The notes under the pieces are model-generated. The model had not been told where the DNA came from and did no database searches. It saw only the letters and a list, made by a program, of their open reading frames with translations. From positions 187,468-251,467 of the forward strand of contig DEXQ01000008.1 in NCBI GenBank assembly GCA_002364215.1: a stretch of DNA of 64,000 nt. Direction: 5' to 3'. Positions 1 through 9,064 of this stretch are shown in pieces (the stretch's first letter is position 1; each line of letters opens with the position of its first letter). This DNA comes from Aequorivita sp. UBA3180. GTDB lineage: Bacteria > Bacteroidota > Bacteroidia > Flavobacteriales > Flavobacteriaceae. Made by a program: the position numbers and the translations under genes.

Positions 1-1
1 T

Positions 2-352
2 GCAGATGCTGTAAATACTATTTTTAAGGAGAAATTCCCAAAAATTGAAAAGCTCACTAAGGATGGTGACCCAGATCCGTATGCCGAAGTGGTTGCTTGG
101 TTTTTTGAGGAAAATGATTTTGAATTGCTGGATTCCTATACTGATGAAGAATATAAAAATGAATTGGACCGAATTATTCCATTGCAGCGATTAATAGAAA
201 AATACCAACCAGAAACACCAAAAAAGGATGGTTACTTTTTAAAGGAGTTAATTCTTTGGGCATTGGCGGAAAACAAAAAACTGAGCAAATTCAGTATAGG
301 AAATGGCTTGCATTTCAAAGATTTATACGGAAGTTATATCAGCGGACTATAA
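2..352 (+). CDS. C-terminal part of an AAA+ ATPase (magnesium chelatase-like?), cut by the window edge
   Basis: The reading frame is open from nucleotide 2 to the TAA at 350-352, so this is the last 116 codons of a gene that starts before the window; the GTG at 89 is an internal valine, not a start. The piece is acidic and helical and ends in a stretch containing HFKDLYGSYISGL. From memory, this tail resembles the end of the MoxR/magnesium-chelatase-like AAA+ ATPases of Flavobacteriia, but no Walker motif lies inside the window, so the family call is weak. A convergent LysM gene follows across a shared terminator. Confidence 0.4.
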   Translation, partial: ADAVNTIFKEKFPKIEKLTKDGDPDPYAEVVAWFFEENDFELLDSYTDEEYKNELDRIIPLQRLIEKYQPETPKKDGYFLKELILWALAENKKLSKFSIGNGLHFKDLYGSYISGL

Positions 353-365
353 AATTTCAAATAAA

Positions 366-399
366 AAAGCCGTCACTTTAAATATATGGTGACGGCTTT
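366..399. terminator. Bidirectional intrinsic terminator
   Basis: An 11-bp perfect stem (AAAGCCGTCAC with GTGACGGCTTT) encloses a 12-nt loop, with A-rich and T-rich flanks. It lies between the convergent ATPase tail and the LysM gene and can serve both. Confidence 0.85.
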
Positions 400-412
400 C
401 TTTAACTGATTC

Positions 413-790
413 TTAAATATTTGGAATTACCAATTCATCACCGGGATGAATAAGGTCTGCAGATTTTAATTTTCCTTTATTAGCTTCATAAATAGCATGG
501 TACTTATTGGCATCGCCATAATATTGCTTTGCAATTTTACTCAATGATTCTCCGCTTTTTACAGTATGGTGGGCAAATACAGAAGTATCGGCAACTTTAA
601 TATCAGCCATAATATCGGTTGGGTTTTCACCTCCCACACGTTTTATTTCATCCCAAAGAAGATTTTTTTCGTACTGATTTTTAGCTGTTCCCCAAACTTT
701 TAATTGGCCATTTTCTTCTTTTACATCACCGTTTTGGATGTTTAGTTTTTCACCTAAATCCAAAACGCTTTGATACTTCGATTTAATCAT
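413..790 (-). CDS. BON/LysM-domain protein (Kbp/YgaU-like)
   Basis: A 125-residue protein. Residues 1-65 look like a BON-type fold (dimerisation or membrane-associated domain), and residues 75-124 form a LysM domain (HTVKSGESLSKIAKQYYG, ending HPGDELVIPNI). This order and size match the small LysM proteins related to E. coli Kbp (YgaU), a cytosolic potassium-binding protein. There is no signal peptide, which fits a cytoplasmic role better than peptidoglycan binding. The gene stands alone and ends at the bidirectional terminator. The family call is firm; the potassium-sensing role is inferred by homology. Confidence 0.85.
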   Translation of the reverse strand: MIKSKYQSVLDLGEKLNIQNGDVKEENGQLKVWGTAKNQYEKNLLWDEIKRVGGENPTDIMADIKVADTSVFAHHTVKSGESLSKIAKQYYGDANKYHAIYEANKGKLKSADLIHPGDELVIPNI

Positions 791-961
791 TATAAAAAAT
801 TTTAAAGTTAATTTCCCTAAAGATACTATTTTATGGCTTTCAATTTCCTTATTAGCAAAACTTTAGTAATATGGATGGTCTGTTGAGATTATCCTAAAAA
901 ATTTACAAAAAATTTAACTAAAGATTAATCTGAATTGTGAAAAAATTCCCTGCGCTTGAAA

Positions 962-969
962 TATCTTTG
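962..969 (+). promoter_or_regulatory. -7 promoter box for the fasciclin gene
   Basis: TATCTTTG matches the Bacteroidota -7 consensus TAnnTTTG and lies 30 bp before the start codon. A TTG at 935-937 is the best -33 candidate, though its 24-bp spacing is long. Confidence 0.6.
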
Positions 970-998
970 GTGCAAACATTAAATCAACAAAAACTATT

Positions 999-1631
999 AT
1001 GAAACTAAAAACAATTGTAATGTCTCTTGCAGTAGTAACAATGCTTTTTGCAAGCTGTGAAGACTCGAAAAAGAAAGAAGCTGAAGCGCAAGCACAAGCA
1101 GAACAGATGCGTATGGAGCGCGAAAAAGATTCCTTGATGAAAGTTGAGGCAGATAACCAAGCGAGAATGGCAGAGATGGAAGCTAACTCAATTGCTGCAA
1201 AAGCAATGGGCAATTCAGATTTGTCAACTTTGGTTAGCGCACTTCAGGCAGCAGATTTGGCACAGACTTTAAAATCAGAAGGTGAGTACACAGTATTTGC
1301 ACCTACCAATGAAGCTTTTAACAAAGTTCCAAAAGCAACTTTGGATAACCTAATGAAGCCTGAAAATAAGGAGCAACTTCAAGGTTTATTGAAGTATCAC
1401 GTATTACAAGGAAAAATGAATGCCGCTGATGTTTTGGCTAAAATTAAAGAAGCCAATAACAAACTTGATGTTACTACCCTTAATGGCGAAGTTTTGACTT
1501 TGTCTGAAAAAGGTGGAAAAGTAATGATTAAAGATGCTAAAGGTAACACAGCTACTGTAACAAGTGCTGATATGGATGCATCAAACGGTGTTGTTCACGT
1601 TGTGGATAAAGTATTGATGCCAAAAATGTAA
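999..1631 (+). CDS. Fasciclin-domain lipoprotein
   Basis: A 210-residue protein with a lipoprotein signal peptide (lipobox LFASC, Cys 20). An Ala/Glu/Gln/Met-rich, probably coiled-coil segment spans about residues 24-70. A single fasciclin (FAS1) domain follows at about 73-208, with the hallmark segments YTVFAPTNEAFNKVP, LLKYHVLQGK and NGVVHVVDKVLMP. FAS1 domains mediate adhesion or small-ligand binding at cell surfaces. The charged coiled coil between lipid anchor and domain probably acts as a spacer. The gene has its own promoter and a strong terminator, so it is monocistronic. Confidence 0.93.
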   Translation: MKLKTIVMSLAVVTMLFASCEDSKKKEAEAQAQAEQMRMEREKDSLMKVEADNQARMAEMEANSIAAKAMGNSDLSTLVSALQAADLAQTLKSEGEYTVFAPTNEAFNKVPKATLDNLMKPENKEQLQGLLKYHVLQGKMNAADVLAKIKEANNKLDVTTLNGEVLTLSEKGGKVMIKDAKGNTATVTSADMDASNGVVHVVDKVLMPKM

Positions 1632-1652
1632 TTCAATATTTTAAGTAAATTT

Positions 1653-1678
1653 AAAAGCCCCTTTTTGGGGCTTTTTTT
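1653..1678. terminator. Intrinsic terminator after the fasciclin gene
   Basis: Stem AAAAGCCCC/GGGGCTTTT with a 5-nt T loop is followed by a run of T. The A-run on the 5' side lets it also act for the convergent amidohydrolase gene ending at 1680. Confidence 0.9.
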
Positions 1679-1679
1679 A

Positions 1680-4600
1680 TTAATGACAACTGCAGCCACC
1701 ATCCATAAACCCGTGGGTTTCCTGATGCCAAGGGAAAGCTTGGTTGTATTTGTCCATCTCCCAGAAAAAGGGAAGGCGTTCTTTTGTGTTGTTACCAATT
1801 TCGTTCATGGTTTCCGCATCGTATATTCTACCGTTAATCATCACCATTTTTATGGATTCGGTGTTTTCAATATCTTCCAATGGGTTTTTATCCAGCACGA
1901 TTAAATCGGCAAGTTTTCCTACCTTGAGCGAACCAATATCTTCACCGGCCCCTATATATTCCGCAGAATTAATAGTGGCAGCTTTTAAGGCTTCTAAATT
2001 GCTCATGCCACCCTGTTGTAGCATCCAGGTTTCCCAATGTGCGCCCAGACCTTGTAATTGACCATGAGCACCCATATTTACTTTTACGCCTGCATTGCTC
2101 AAAGTTTTTGCAGTTTCGGAAACCAAAATGTGGCCATTTTCATATTCGTCTTGGGGTGATTTAATTCTGTGGCGCGATCGGCTGTCCACTATGCTACGCG
2201 GCGTAAAGGTCAACAATTTTTCATTTTCCCAAACATTGTCGCGCTCGTAATAATAGAACTCACCGTTCATTCCGCCGTAATTTACAATTAAGGTTGGCGT
2301 ATATCCTGTACCGCTTTTGCCCCAAACTTCAATTATATCTTTATAAACTGGTGCCACGGGAATATTATGCTCAACCCCTGTGTGGCCATCGATAACCTGA
2401 GTTATGTTGTGATAAAAAGTGGAACCACCCTCTGGCACCACATTTATACCCATCTCGCGAGCTGCCTGCAATACTTGTTGGCGCTGGTCGCGGCGGGGCT
2501 GGTTATAGCTTTTTACGCTTTTTGCGCCGAAGGCCTTTGTACGGCGAATACTACTTCTGGCATCTTCTAAATTATTGATAACGGCTTTAAAATCGCCATC
2601 TGCGCCATAAAGAATGAAGCCTGTTGAAAACAATCGCGGTCCCACCAATTGCCCGCTTTTTTGAAGTTCAGAAAGGGTAAATACCGTTTCAGTATTAGCC
2701 GAAGGATCGTGCGAAGTAGTTACCCCGAAAGCCAAATTTGCCATAAAAGGCCAATATTGCTGCGTGGGCAAACCATAGCGGAAAGCGCCCACGTGGGCAT
2801 GCGCATCAACCATGCCGGGCATAATGGTTTTTCCTTCTGCGGAATAAATTTTTGTGCCCGAGGGAATAGAAACTTTATCGGCTGTACTAATGGCTTCAAT
2901 TTTATTTCCGTTAATTAGGATGGTTCCATTTTCAATTACTTCATCGTTTTCCATTGTAATAATTCGGGCATTTGTGAAAGCAATCCTTCCACTTGGTTTA
3001 TCCACCGGGGCTTGCAGACCGATTTTTGTTCCGGTTAAAGTTATTTCCGGCACTTCTTCCGGAGAGCCTTCTAAAAACGTAAACCTGTTCTTCAATTCGT
3101 TACTGAAATATTCATCGCCCAAGGTCCACATCACTTTTTGGCTGTTCGACGACCAATGAATGTTTATACCAGCATCCTTCGCAAGTTGCGAAACGGGCAG
3201 GGCCTTAGTTTTGTCATCCAAGTCAATAGTGTGACCGTTCAGCACCAAAGGGGCAACATACAATTTATGGAGGTTTGTAAAAGCAATCCACTCGTTGTTT
3301 GGGCTGGGTATTAATCTATTTGCATACTTTGAAGTTAGGTGGATTTTTTCATCGTTGCCTTCAAGGTTAACACTGATTAGTTTTTTTTCGATATCTCCAA
3401 AATAGGTTCCACCGGTCTGCAGAAAAATCCGTTTTCCGTCTTTGCTGAACATAGGGTATTCGCCCTTATCTACTACAAATTTTTCATTGCTTCCATCGGA
3501 ATTCATTACATAAATGCCATCGTTTTTCGTAAAAGTAAAACCTTGGTCGGTATTTCCTTTTTCTTTTCTGAAGGTAATAAATGCTCCATTTTGCGAGTAG
3601 GAAGGGGTTCGGTAAATTCCTTTTTTTGAAGTTAATTTCACCGGAATCCCACCGTTTGCGGAAATTTTATAAATCGCTCCTTTTTCGGCATCGTTCCAGG
3701 TTACATATATTATTTCGGAACCGTTTGGTGAAAAGGAAGGTTCAAACTCAAAATCGGTACTACTTGTAAGTCTTTGGGGTTCGCCATTGGGCAAAGTTTT
3801 CTTATATAAATGGCCCAAAGCACTGAAAACAATAAATTCCCCATTTGGCGAAGTTACGGTGTGACGGATCATTTTTGGAGTAAAAGTTTCAGTCTCAATT
3901 TTATTATTGAAGTGAACTGTTTCCGCTAAATCTATCTTTACGTTTGCCGTAAAGGGAATATTGGTCACTGCTAGGGAATTCACATCAATTTTGTTGATTT
4001 TTCCACCACTCCAAAAAACGATTTCGTTGTTGTTTGGCATCCAACTAAAATTTGGATAAACACCAAAAAGCGCCCAAGCTTCCTGTTGGTCTTTGTTCAA
4101 TTGATCGTAAATAGGCCATTCTTGCCCTGTTTCCAAATCTTGGATGTAAAGCACACTTTTGGTACGTACTCTTTTTACGAAAGCTAATTTTTTACCATCA
4201 CTTGAAATTGTGGGTCGTGCAGCACCACCGGGTCCACCTGTAATGGTTTCGGTTTTTCCAGTTTCAAATTCATATCGTTTTATTGCATAAATTTGATCGT
4301 TGGGGTCTTTGTTGTATTGAAAATAGCCGCCCGGATACATATCCTCACTGTAATAAAGATATTTTCCATCAGGGGAAACAAAAGGTTCGTTTACGTCCTG
4401 CTGGTCGTTTTTTCGTTTTGTGAGTTGTAAGCCCGTCCCGCCCGATTTGTGGTATTGCCACATTTCGCCTGCGCCCAGACTTCTGCTCGAAGTGAAATGT
4501 TTGCGTGCAATTAAATAATTGCCGCCCGCACTCCACACGGCATTGTTCAACAGGCGGAAATCTTCCTTGGTAACTTGTTTTGCATCGCTTCCATCGGCAT

Positions 4601-4973
4601 TCATCACCCAAATATTATCGCCGCCGCCAGCATCGCTGGTAAACGAAATTTTTGTGCCGTCGGGGCTGAATCTGGGTTGGATTTCAAAAGGAATTCCCGT
4701 TCTGATTGCTTTGGCGGTTCCTCCCGAAATTGGCAAAGTGTAGATATCGCCCAGCAGGTCGAACACAATAGTTTTTCCATCGGGACTTACGTCCAGGTTC
4801 ATCCAAGTGCCTTCATCTGTAGTAAAGGAATGGGTTTTATAGTTGAAATCCTCTCCGGGATTTGCAACCTCCCATTTTGGGTCTTCATTTTCCTTGTCTT
4901 TTTTATTTTTTTTCTGTGCCGTGAGTGTTAAGCTAAGAGCACATAGTAGGAGCGTGGGGAATAATTTCTTCAT
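1680..4973 (-). CDS. Exported amidohydrolase with N-terminal TolB-like beta-propeller
   Basis: A 1097-residue protein with a Sec signal peptide (residues 1-19, ending LTLTAQ). About residues 40-650 hold repeated TolB/PD40-type propeller blades (VSPDGKTIVFDL, RFSPDGTKISFTS, ISSDGKKLAFV and others). About 690-1060 is a metal-dependent amidohydrolase barrel: GMVDAHAHVG carries the HxH metal site, with further candidate ligands in TGVEHNIPV and MGAHGQLQGLG, and an imidazolonepropionase-like end (KVGKLADLIVLDKNPL). The substrate is unknown; propeller plus amidohydrolase fusions are widespread in marine Bacteroidota and are usually guessed to be cyclic-peptide or amide hydrolases. The protein ends in GGCSCH, a Cys/His tail. 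It is the last gene of a minus-strand run of exported hydrolases. Confidence 0.9.
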   Translation of the reverse strand: MKKLFPTLLLCALSLTLTAQKKNKKDKENEDPKWEVANPGEDFNYKTHSFTTDEGTWMNLDVSPDGKTIVFDLLGDIYTLPISGGTAKAIRTGIPFEIQPRFSPDGTKISFTSDAGGGDNIWVMNADGSDAKQVTKEDFRLLNNAVWSAGGNYLIARKHFTSSRSLGAGEMWQYHKSGGTGLQLTKRKNDQQDVNEPFVSPDGKYLYYSEDMYPGGYFQYNKDPNDQIYAIKRYEFETGKTETITGGPGGAARPTISSDGKKLAFVKRVRTKSVLYIQDLETGQEWPIYDQLNKDQQEAWALFGVYPNFSWMPNNNEIVFWSGGKINKIDVNSLAVTNIPFTANVKIDLAETVHFNNKIETETFTPKMIRHTVTSPNGEFIVFSALGHLYKKTLPNGEPQRLTSSTDFEFEPSFSPNGSEIIYVTWNDAEKGAIYKISANGGIPVKLTSKKGIYRTPSYSQNGAFITFRKEKGNTDQGFTFTKNDGIYVMNSDGSNEKFVVDKGEYPMFSKDGKRIFLQTGGTYFGDIEKKLISVNLEGNDEKIHLTSKYANRLIPSPNNEWIAFTNLHKLYVAPLVLNGHTIDLDDKTKALPVSQLAKDAGINIHWSSNSQKVMWTLGDEYFSNELKNRFTFLEGSPEEVPEITLTGTKIGLQAPVDKPSGRIAFTNARIITMENDEVIENGTILINGNKIEAISTADKVSIPSGTKIYSAEGKTIMPGMVDAHAHVGAFRYGLPTQQYWPFMANLAFGVTTSHDPSANTETVFTLSELQKSGQLVGPRLFSTGFILYGADGDFKAVINNLEDARSSIRRTKAFGAKSVKSYNQPRRDQRQQVLQAAREMGINVVPEGGSTFYHNITQVIDGHTGVEHNIPVAPVYKDIIEVWGKSGTGYTPTLIVNYGGMNGEFYYYERDNVWENEKLLTFTPRSIVDSRSRHRIKSPQDEYENGHILVSETAKTLSNAGVKVNMGAHGQLQGLGAHWETWMLQQGGMSNLEALKAATINSAEYIGAGEDIGSLKVGKLADLIVLDKNPLEDIENTESIKMVMINGRIYDAETMNEIGNNTKERLPFFWEMDKYNQAFPWHQETHGFMDGGCSCH

Positions 4974-5001
4974 TTTTTTTAATTAAAGGGTGTAAAAATT
5001 G

Positions 5002-6669
5002 TTATTCAAGATTTTCAGAATTCACATAAAAATCCTTTTTAATCTGAAAATTTTCCATAGGCGAAGCAAAAGTTTTCGTTTTCCATTCCGAAGTTGGAAA
5101 AATCCATTCCTCTTTTCCGTTAACCAAGGCTATTACGGGCATATCAAAATTTTCAATAATATTTACATATCGAAATTTTAGATTTTTTCCATCAATGGTA
5201 TATTCCACTTTTGGAATCATGATGGTCCGTAAGTATTGGTCAAAAAATTGAGTAAGATCTATCCCGCTTTCTTTTGAAATATATCCCTCAACTTGCTTTG
5301 TGGTAACAGTTTGATGGTAAAACTCTTTATTCAATCCACGCAGAATACTTCGCCATTTTTCATCATTCTCAATAAGTTGTCTTAAAGTGTGAAGTATGTT
5401 TGCGCCTTTGTAATACATATCGCCGCTTCCTGGATGGTCCACATTGTAAATTCCAATGATGGGGCGATCGTTTAAAATATTATCTCTGGTGCCAATTACA
5501 TATTCTGCTGAAGCTTCCTTTCCGAAGAAATAATCCAGAAAAAGATTCTCTGAATAGGCAGTAAACCCTTCGTGGATCCACATATCTGCCACATCTTTAT
5601 TCGTAATGTTATTTGCAAACCACTCGTGACCGCTTTCGTGGATGATTATAAAATCAAACTTCAGTCCCCAACCTGAACCGGACAAATCACGACCCAAGTA
5701 ACCATTTTGAAATTTGTTGCCATAGGTCACGCTACTCTGGTGTTCCATTCCCAAATAAGGAACCTCCACGAGTTTGTAACCGTCTTCGTAAAAAGGGTAG
5801 GGGCCAAACCAATGCTCAAAGGCTTCCATCATTTTTGGTGCTTGTTTAAATTGTTCTTTTGCATTTTCTTCATTTTCTCGAAGTACATAATAATCCATAT
5901 TTAAAATTCCTTTTTCCCCATTGTATTTTTCACCCCAATGTACATAATCGCCAATGTTTATGTCTACTCCGTAAGCATTTATTGGGTTTATTACTTCCCA
6001 AACCCAAGTTTTTGAATCTTTGTTCTCAATAACTTTTTTCAACCTTCCATTGCTCACATCCATCAAATCTTTTGGGGTGGTAACGGCTATGGTAATACCG
6101 TTATCGGGTTCTTCGGAAGGGTGGTCCTTTAAAGGCCACCAAACACTGGAGCCAATACCTTGGTTGGAAGTTGCAATAAAATGCTTGCCGTTGCTGTCCT
6201 TGGCCCAAGTGAAGCCTCCATCCCAAGGCGGGCGAACTGCTTCAATGGGTTTTCCTGAAAAATGGATTGTTATTTTGTTTTCCTTTCCCCGTTTTTGTTT
6301 TTTCTGAAGTTTTAAAAAATGAGCATTTCCTTCGGAAGTGTACGTGATTTCTTTGCCGTCCTGAAGTATTTTGTCAATTTTCATTGGGGCTTGCAGGTCT
6401 ATCTGCATTACATCATTTGGTTTTAAAACTTTATAGGAGATTGTATTACTGCCCTCAATGGTTTTTTCGGAAGGATTCACTTTTACCTTTAAATCGTAAT
6501 GGGTAACATCCCACCAAACGCGTTCAGGGGTGATGCTTCCTATGAGCGTATCAGCACGGGTGAATTTTTGTGCTGTTACAGTATTAAATAAAAATAAAAT
6601 TGTGAGGAAAAATATCCCCTTAACCCCTTTCAAAGGGGGAATAATGTTTTGATTTTTTGATGTAATCAT
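5002..6669 (-). CDS. Exported M1-family metallopeptidase (aminopeptidase N-like)
   Basis: A 555-residue zinc aminopeptidase. The catalytic motif HESGHEW (HExxH) is followed at the usual distance by the third zinc ligand in WIHEGFTAYSEN; the substrate-recognition GxMEN motif appears as YLGMEHQS, with His in place of Asn. It lacks the long C-terminal ERAP-like domain, as is usual for short bacterial M1 enzymes. The hydrophobic core of the signal peptide is residues 19-31, ending VTAQ. The n-region (residues 10-18, PPLKGVKG) is encoded by a GC-rich palindromic repeat. It lies 12 bp after the M28 peptidase gene, so the two are probably co-transcribed. Confidence 0.93.
   Translation of the reverse strand: MITSKNQNIIPPLKGVKGIFFLTILFLFNTVTAQKFTRADTLIGSITPERVWWDVTHYDLKVKVNPSEKTIEGSNTISYKVLKPNDVMQIDLQAPMKIDKILQDGKEITYTSEGNAHFLKLQKKQKRGKENKITIHFSGKPIEAVRPPWDGGFTWAKDSNGKHFIATSNQGIGSSVWWPLKDHPSEEPDNGITIAVTTPKDLMDVSNGRLKKVIENKDSKTWVWEVINPINAYGVDINIGDYVHWGEKYNGEKGILNMDYYVLRENEENAKEQFKQAPKMMEAFEHWFGPYPFYEDGYKLVEVPYLGMEHQSSVTYGNKFQNGYLGRDLSGSGWGLKFDFIIIHESGHEWFANNITNKDVADMWIHEGFTAYSENLFLDYFFGKEASAEYVIGTRDNILNDRPIIGIYNVDHPGSGDMYYKGANILHTLRQLIENDEKWRSILRGLNKEFYHQTVTTKQVEGYISKESGIDLTQFFDQYLRTIMIPKVEYTIDGKNLKFRYVNIIENFDMPVIALVNGKEEWIFPTSEWKTKTFASPMENFQIKKDFYVNSENLE
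6616..6640 (+). repeat. GC-rich palindromic repeat, copy 1 (inside the M1 peptidase gene)
   Basis: CCCCTTAA is followed by the palindrome CCCCTTTCAAAGGGG plus G and A. It shares the pattern CCCC(C)-TAA-CCCC-palindrome-GGGG with copies at 19310-19339 and 43207-43229, and is read in frame here as PPLKGVKG at the start of the signal peptide. Confidence 0.75.
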
Positions 6670-6681
6670 ATTGCTTAATTA

Positions 6682-8013
6682 TTATCTAAATATCGAATTT
6701 GGAAAAACAACAACACTTTCAAAGCCATCCTCTCCAACTGCTGCTACGCCAAAAAAGTAGTTGTCAATTACTATTCCGTCCAAGGTAAATTCTGAAACAT
6801 CGCCTACGAATCGGCTGTGGTCCCAAGTTGGACTTGTGGTGTCGCGCCAATAGATTTTATAGCCGGTTGCTCCATCTACTTTGTCCCACTTCAATTTTGC
6901 TGATGGTTCAACAATACCTCCAATGGCTACATTGTTCGGTGCTGGGGGCGCCCAGGCAAGACTGGCCATAGTTATGGCGTTCACAGCAGTAAGCTTTGCG
7001 GCATAACCAAAGTTTACGAATTTTAACTTATCGCCATATTCAATGCCGTTTTCCGTGCGAATGTCTTGATGTTGTTGGTTGTAATTTTCGTGTGCCTCCA
7101 TAATTCTGATTCCCGCCCAGCCCAAATCGTTAAAGGGCCGATGGTGGCCACCGCGACCAAAACGATCCAAACGGTAAACCATCATAGGATTCATTTCTGG
7201 CATATATGTCTTAGTAGTTTTAAAAACGTAACGGGCGAGTTGGCGTGAAATACCATCAACCTCGCCACCGTAAAAACGTCGCATTTGGCGTTCTCGATCT
7301 GTTTCGGTTGGAGGGACGGGTTCACTGAAAATCCTAAAGTCGCGATTGCTGATTACGCCATTAACACCTTCAATGTTGCCAATCATATCGTTATTTAAAA
7401 CGCCGATGATATCCCAACCCTGTGTTTTGGCATAGTCAGCGAAACCTTTTCCACCGAAAAGCCCTTGTTCTTCACCGCTCAACCCCAAATAAACGATACT
7501 GCTTTCAAATTTATATTTTGAAAGCACGCGTGCTGCTTCAATAGCTCCAGCCATGCCACTGGCGTTGTCATTGGCGCCGGGCGCATCTTTGGTAAAATCG
7601 CTGCCGTCGCTGTTTCGGGAATCGATATCGCCGCTCATAATGATGTAACGATTGGGGTATTTTGTTCCTTTTTGCACAGCAGCCACGTTTACAATCCAAG
7701 TATCTTGGGGAACGCGGTCGTTCCCTTCGGCTTTTACGAAATCTTTTTGATAGAAGACATCAAGACAATTGTTGCAATCTTTTGAAATTGTTTCAAATTC
7801 ATCTTTAATCCATCGTCTTGCTGCACCAATTCCGCGAGTGTTGCTAATTGTATCACTAAATGTATTTCGAGTGCCGAAATTTGCAAGCGTGGTGATATCT
7901 GCCTTAATCCTTTCAGAAGAAACAGCGTTTATTATGTCGTAAATTCTTTGCTCGGTCTGTGAAAAGGATGAAAAGGTAAAACAAACTATAATGAAGAAAA
8001 CAAAACTTTTCAT
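6682..8013 (-). CDS. Exported M28-family zinc peptidase with C-terminal FN3-like domain
   Basis: 443 residues if started at the ATG ending at 8013, which gives a clean signal peptide (MKSFVFFIIVCFTFSSFSQ); the upstream ATG at 8043 would add ten unlikely residues. M28 hallmarks are DAPGANDNASG (bridging Asp), LSGEEQGLFGG (catalytic and ligand Glu), NNDMIGN (Asp ligand) and GGHHRPFND (last His ligand). The first zinc ligand, usually His in a GHxDS motif, is Asp here (SGDIDSR). About the last 90 residues look like a fibronectin type III domain (AKLKWDKVDGATGYKIYWRD). Probably a periplasmic or secreted aminopeptidase working with the M1 enzyme next to it. Confidence 0.9.
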   Translation of the reverse strand: MKSFVFFIIVCFTFSSFSQTEQRIYDIINAVSSERIKADITTLANFGTRNTFSDTISNTRGIGAARRWIKDEFETISKDCNNCLDVFYQKDFVKAEGNDRVPQDTWIVNVAAVQKGTKYPNRYIIMSGDIDSRNSDGSDFTKDAPGANDNASGMAGAIEAARVLSKYKFESSIVYLGLSGEEQGLFGGKGFADYAKTQGWDIIGVLNNDMIGNIEGVNGVISNRDFRIFSEPVPPTETDRERQMRRFYGGEVDGISRQLARYVFKTTKTYMPEMNPMMVYRLDRFGRGGHHRPFNDLGWAGIRIMEAHENYNQQHQDIRTENGIEYGDKLKFVNFGYAAKLTAVNAITMASLAWAPPAPNNVAIGGIVEPSAKLKWDKVDGATGYKIYWRDTTSPTWDHSRFVGDVSEFTLDGIVIDNYFFGVAAVGEDGFESVVVFPNSIFR

Positions 8014-8090
8014 TGGGAAAGTAATTTTGTTTAAAAATACCAAAAAGAACGAAGAACCTACTAAAACTTTTAGAGAATGTAAAAATGTAT

Positions 8091-8957
8091 CTATTTGGAT
8101 TCAGTCACTATAGCGAGCTTCTTGCCATTTGGGCTGATGGCCATACGGGTAATATTCTTTAAGCCATAATCCTCAAGGGAGGCAACGCGTGTCCATTCCG
8201 ACTCGCCTAACGTATCGTACATATAGAGTTTGTTTCCGCTTCCAACTAAAATTTGAGTATCGTTTATCCAGACATAATCCTGAATGCCGATAGGCAATTG
8301 GGTTACAAAAAAGTTTTCATAGGAATTCATATCCAATAGGTAAAGGTCTAGATTTCCTTCTTCGTTAACCAAAGAATAACTCATTGAATTGGTTTTTGGG
8401 ACTTTTTGAAGGGAACGTCCTGCATTATAAAACAATGTGTCTGTTTTTTTTGATTGCAAATCTATCAGCACCAAATTCATTTTGTCGCTGTCCAATACTG
8501 TTGCAAGTATTTTTTCATAATTGTAAAAAGCAAAATATGCTATTTGTAAATCTTTGATTAATTCTGTTGATTTTCCTGTTTGTGAATCATACTTATACAA
8601 TCTTTGCAAACCATCGTTGTCAAGCCGAACGGCTGCAACATCATTGCTTGTAGGAAATTTTTGAGGAGAATACTCGCCGCCTTCGGTTTTTTTATTGAAC
8701 CACTTTTTAGTTTTTGAATTCAAATTGTATTCTGCTATATCACTTTGACCTTCATTGTTTCCTGCAAAAAGAATGGTTTCGTTGGAAGGGAAGGATGGCT
8801 GGTTGTTATAACCGTCGTTATTTGAAACTTTTTGTAAATTCAGTAGTTGTAAACCTTCATATGCAGGGGCAATAGCAACAACATAAACATCGGTGTTATC
8901 TTGTGCAAAACAGAAAAAAGTTGTGGTAAGGGTTAAAAGGAAAAGGAGCTTTTTCAT
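8091..8957 (-). CDS. Exported TolB-like beta-propeller protein
   Basis: A 288-residue protein with a signal peptide (MKKLLFLLTLTTTFFCFAQ) followed by irregular propeller blades such as SFPSNETILFAGNNEGQSDIA and ISPNGKKLAIVTESK, as in TolB/PD40 proteins. No catalytic residues are recognisable. It lies 77 bp upstream of the M28 peptidase gene in the same direction and is probably the first gene of the exported-hydrolase run. Binding of peptides or protein partners in the periplasm is an inference from the fold and context only. Confidence 0.75.
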   Translation of the reverse strand: MKKLLFLLTLTTTFFCFAQDNTDVYVVAIAPAYEGLQLLNLQKVSNNDGYNNQPSFPSNETILFAGNNEGQSDIAEYNLNSKTKKWFNKKTEGGEYSPQKFPTSNDVAAVRLDNDGLQRLYKYDSQTGKSTELIKDLQIAYFAFYNYEKILATVLDSDKMNLVLIDLQSKKTDTLFYNAGRSLQKVPKTNSMSYSLVNEEGNLDLYLLDMNSYENFFVTQLPIGIQDYVWINDTQILVGSGNKLYMYDTLGESEWTRVASLEDYGLKNITRMAISPNGKKLAIVTESK

Positions 8958-9015
8958 TATAAATATTCTTTGGTTTTAAAAATAACAAACTTCGCACCAA
9001 AATACTGCTAAAAAT

Positions 9016-9043
9016 AAAACCGCTCCATTTCAGGAGCGGTTTT
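9016..9043 (-). terminator. Intrinsic terminator of the fatty-acid degradation operon
   Basis: An 11-bp stem (AAAACCGCTCC with GGAGCGGTTTT) has a 6-nt loop; on the minus strand it is followed by ATTTTTAG. It lies 21 bp after the acyl-CoA dehydrogenase stop codon. Confidence 0.85.
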
Positions 9044-9064
9044 AAGAATAATTTATCAATTCAA

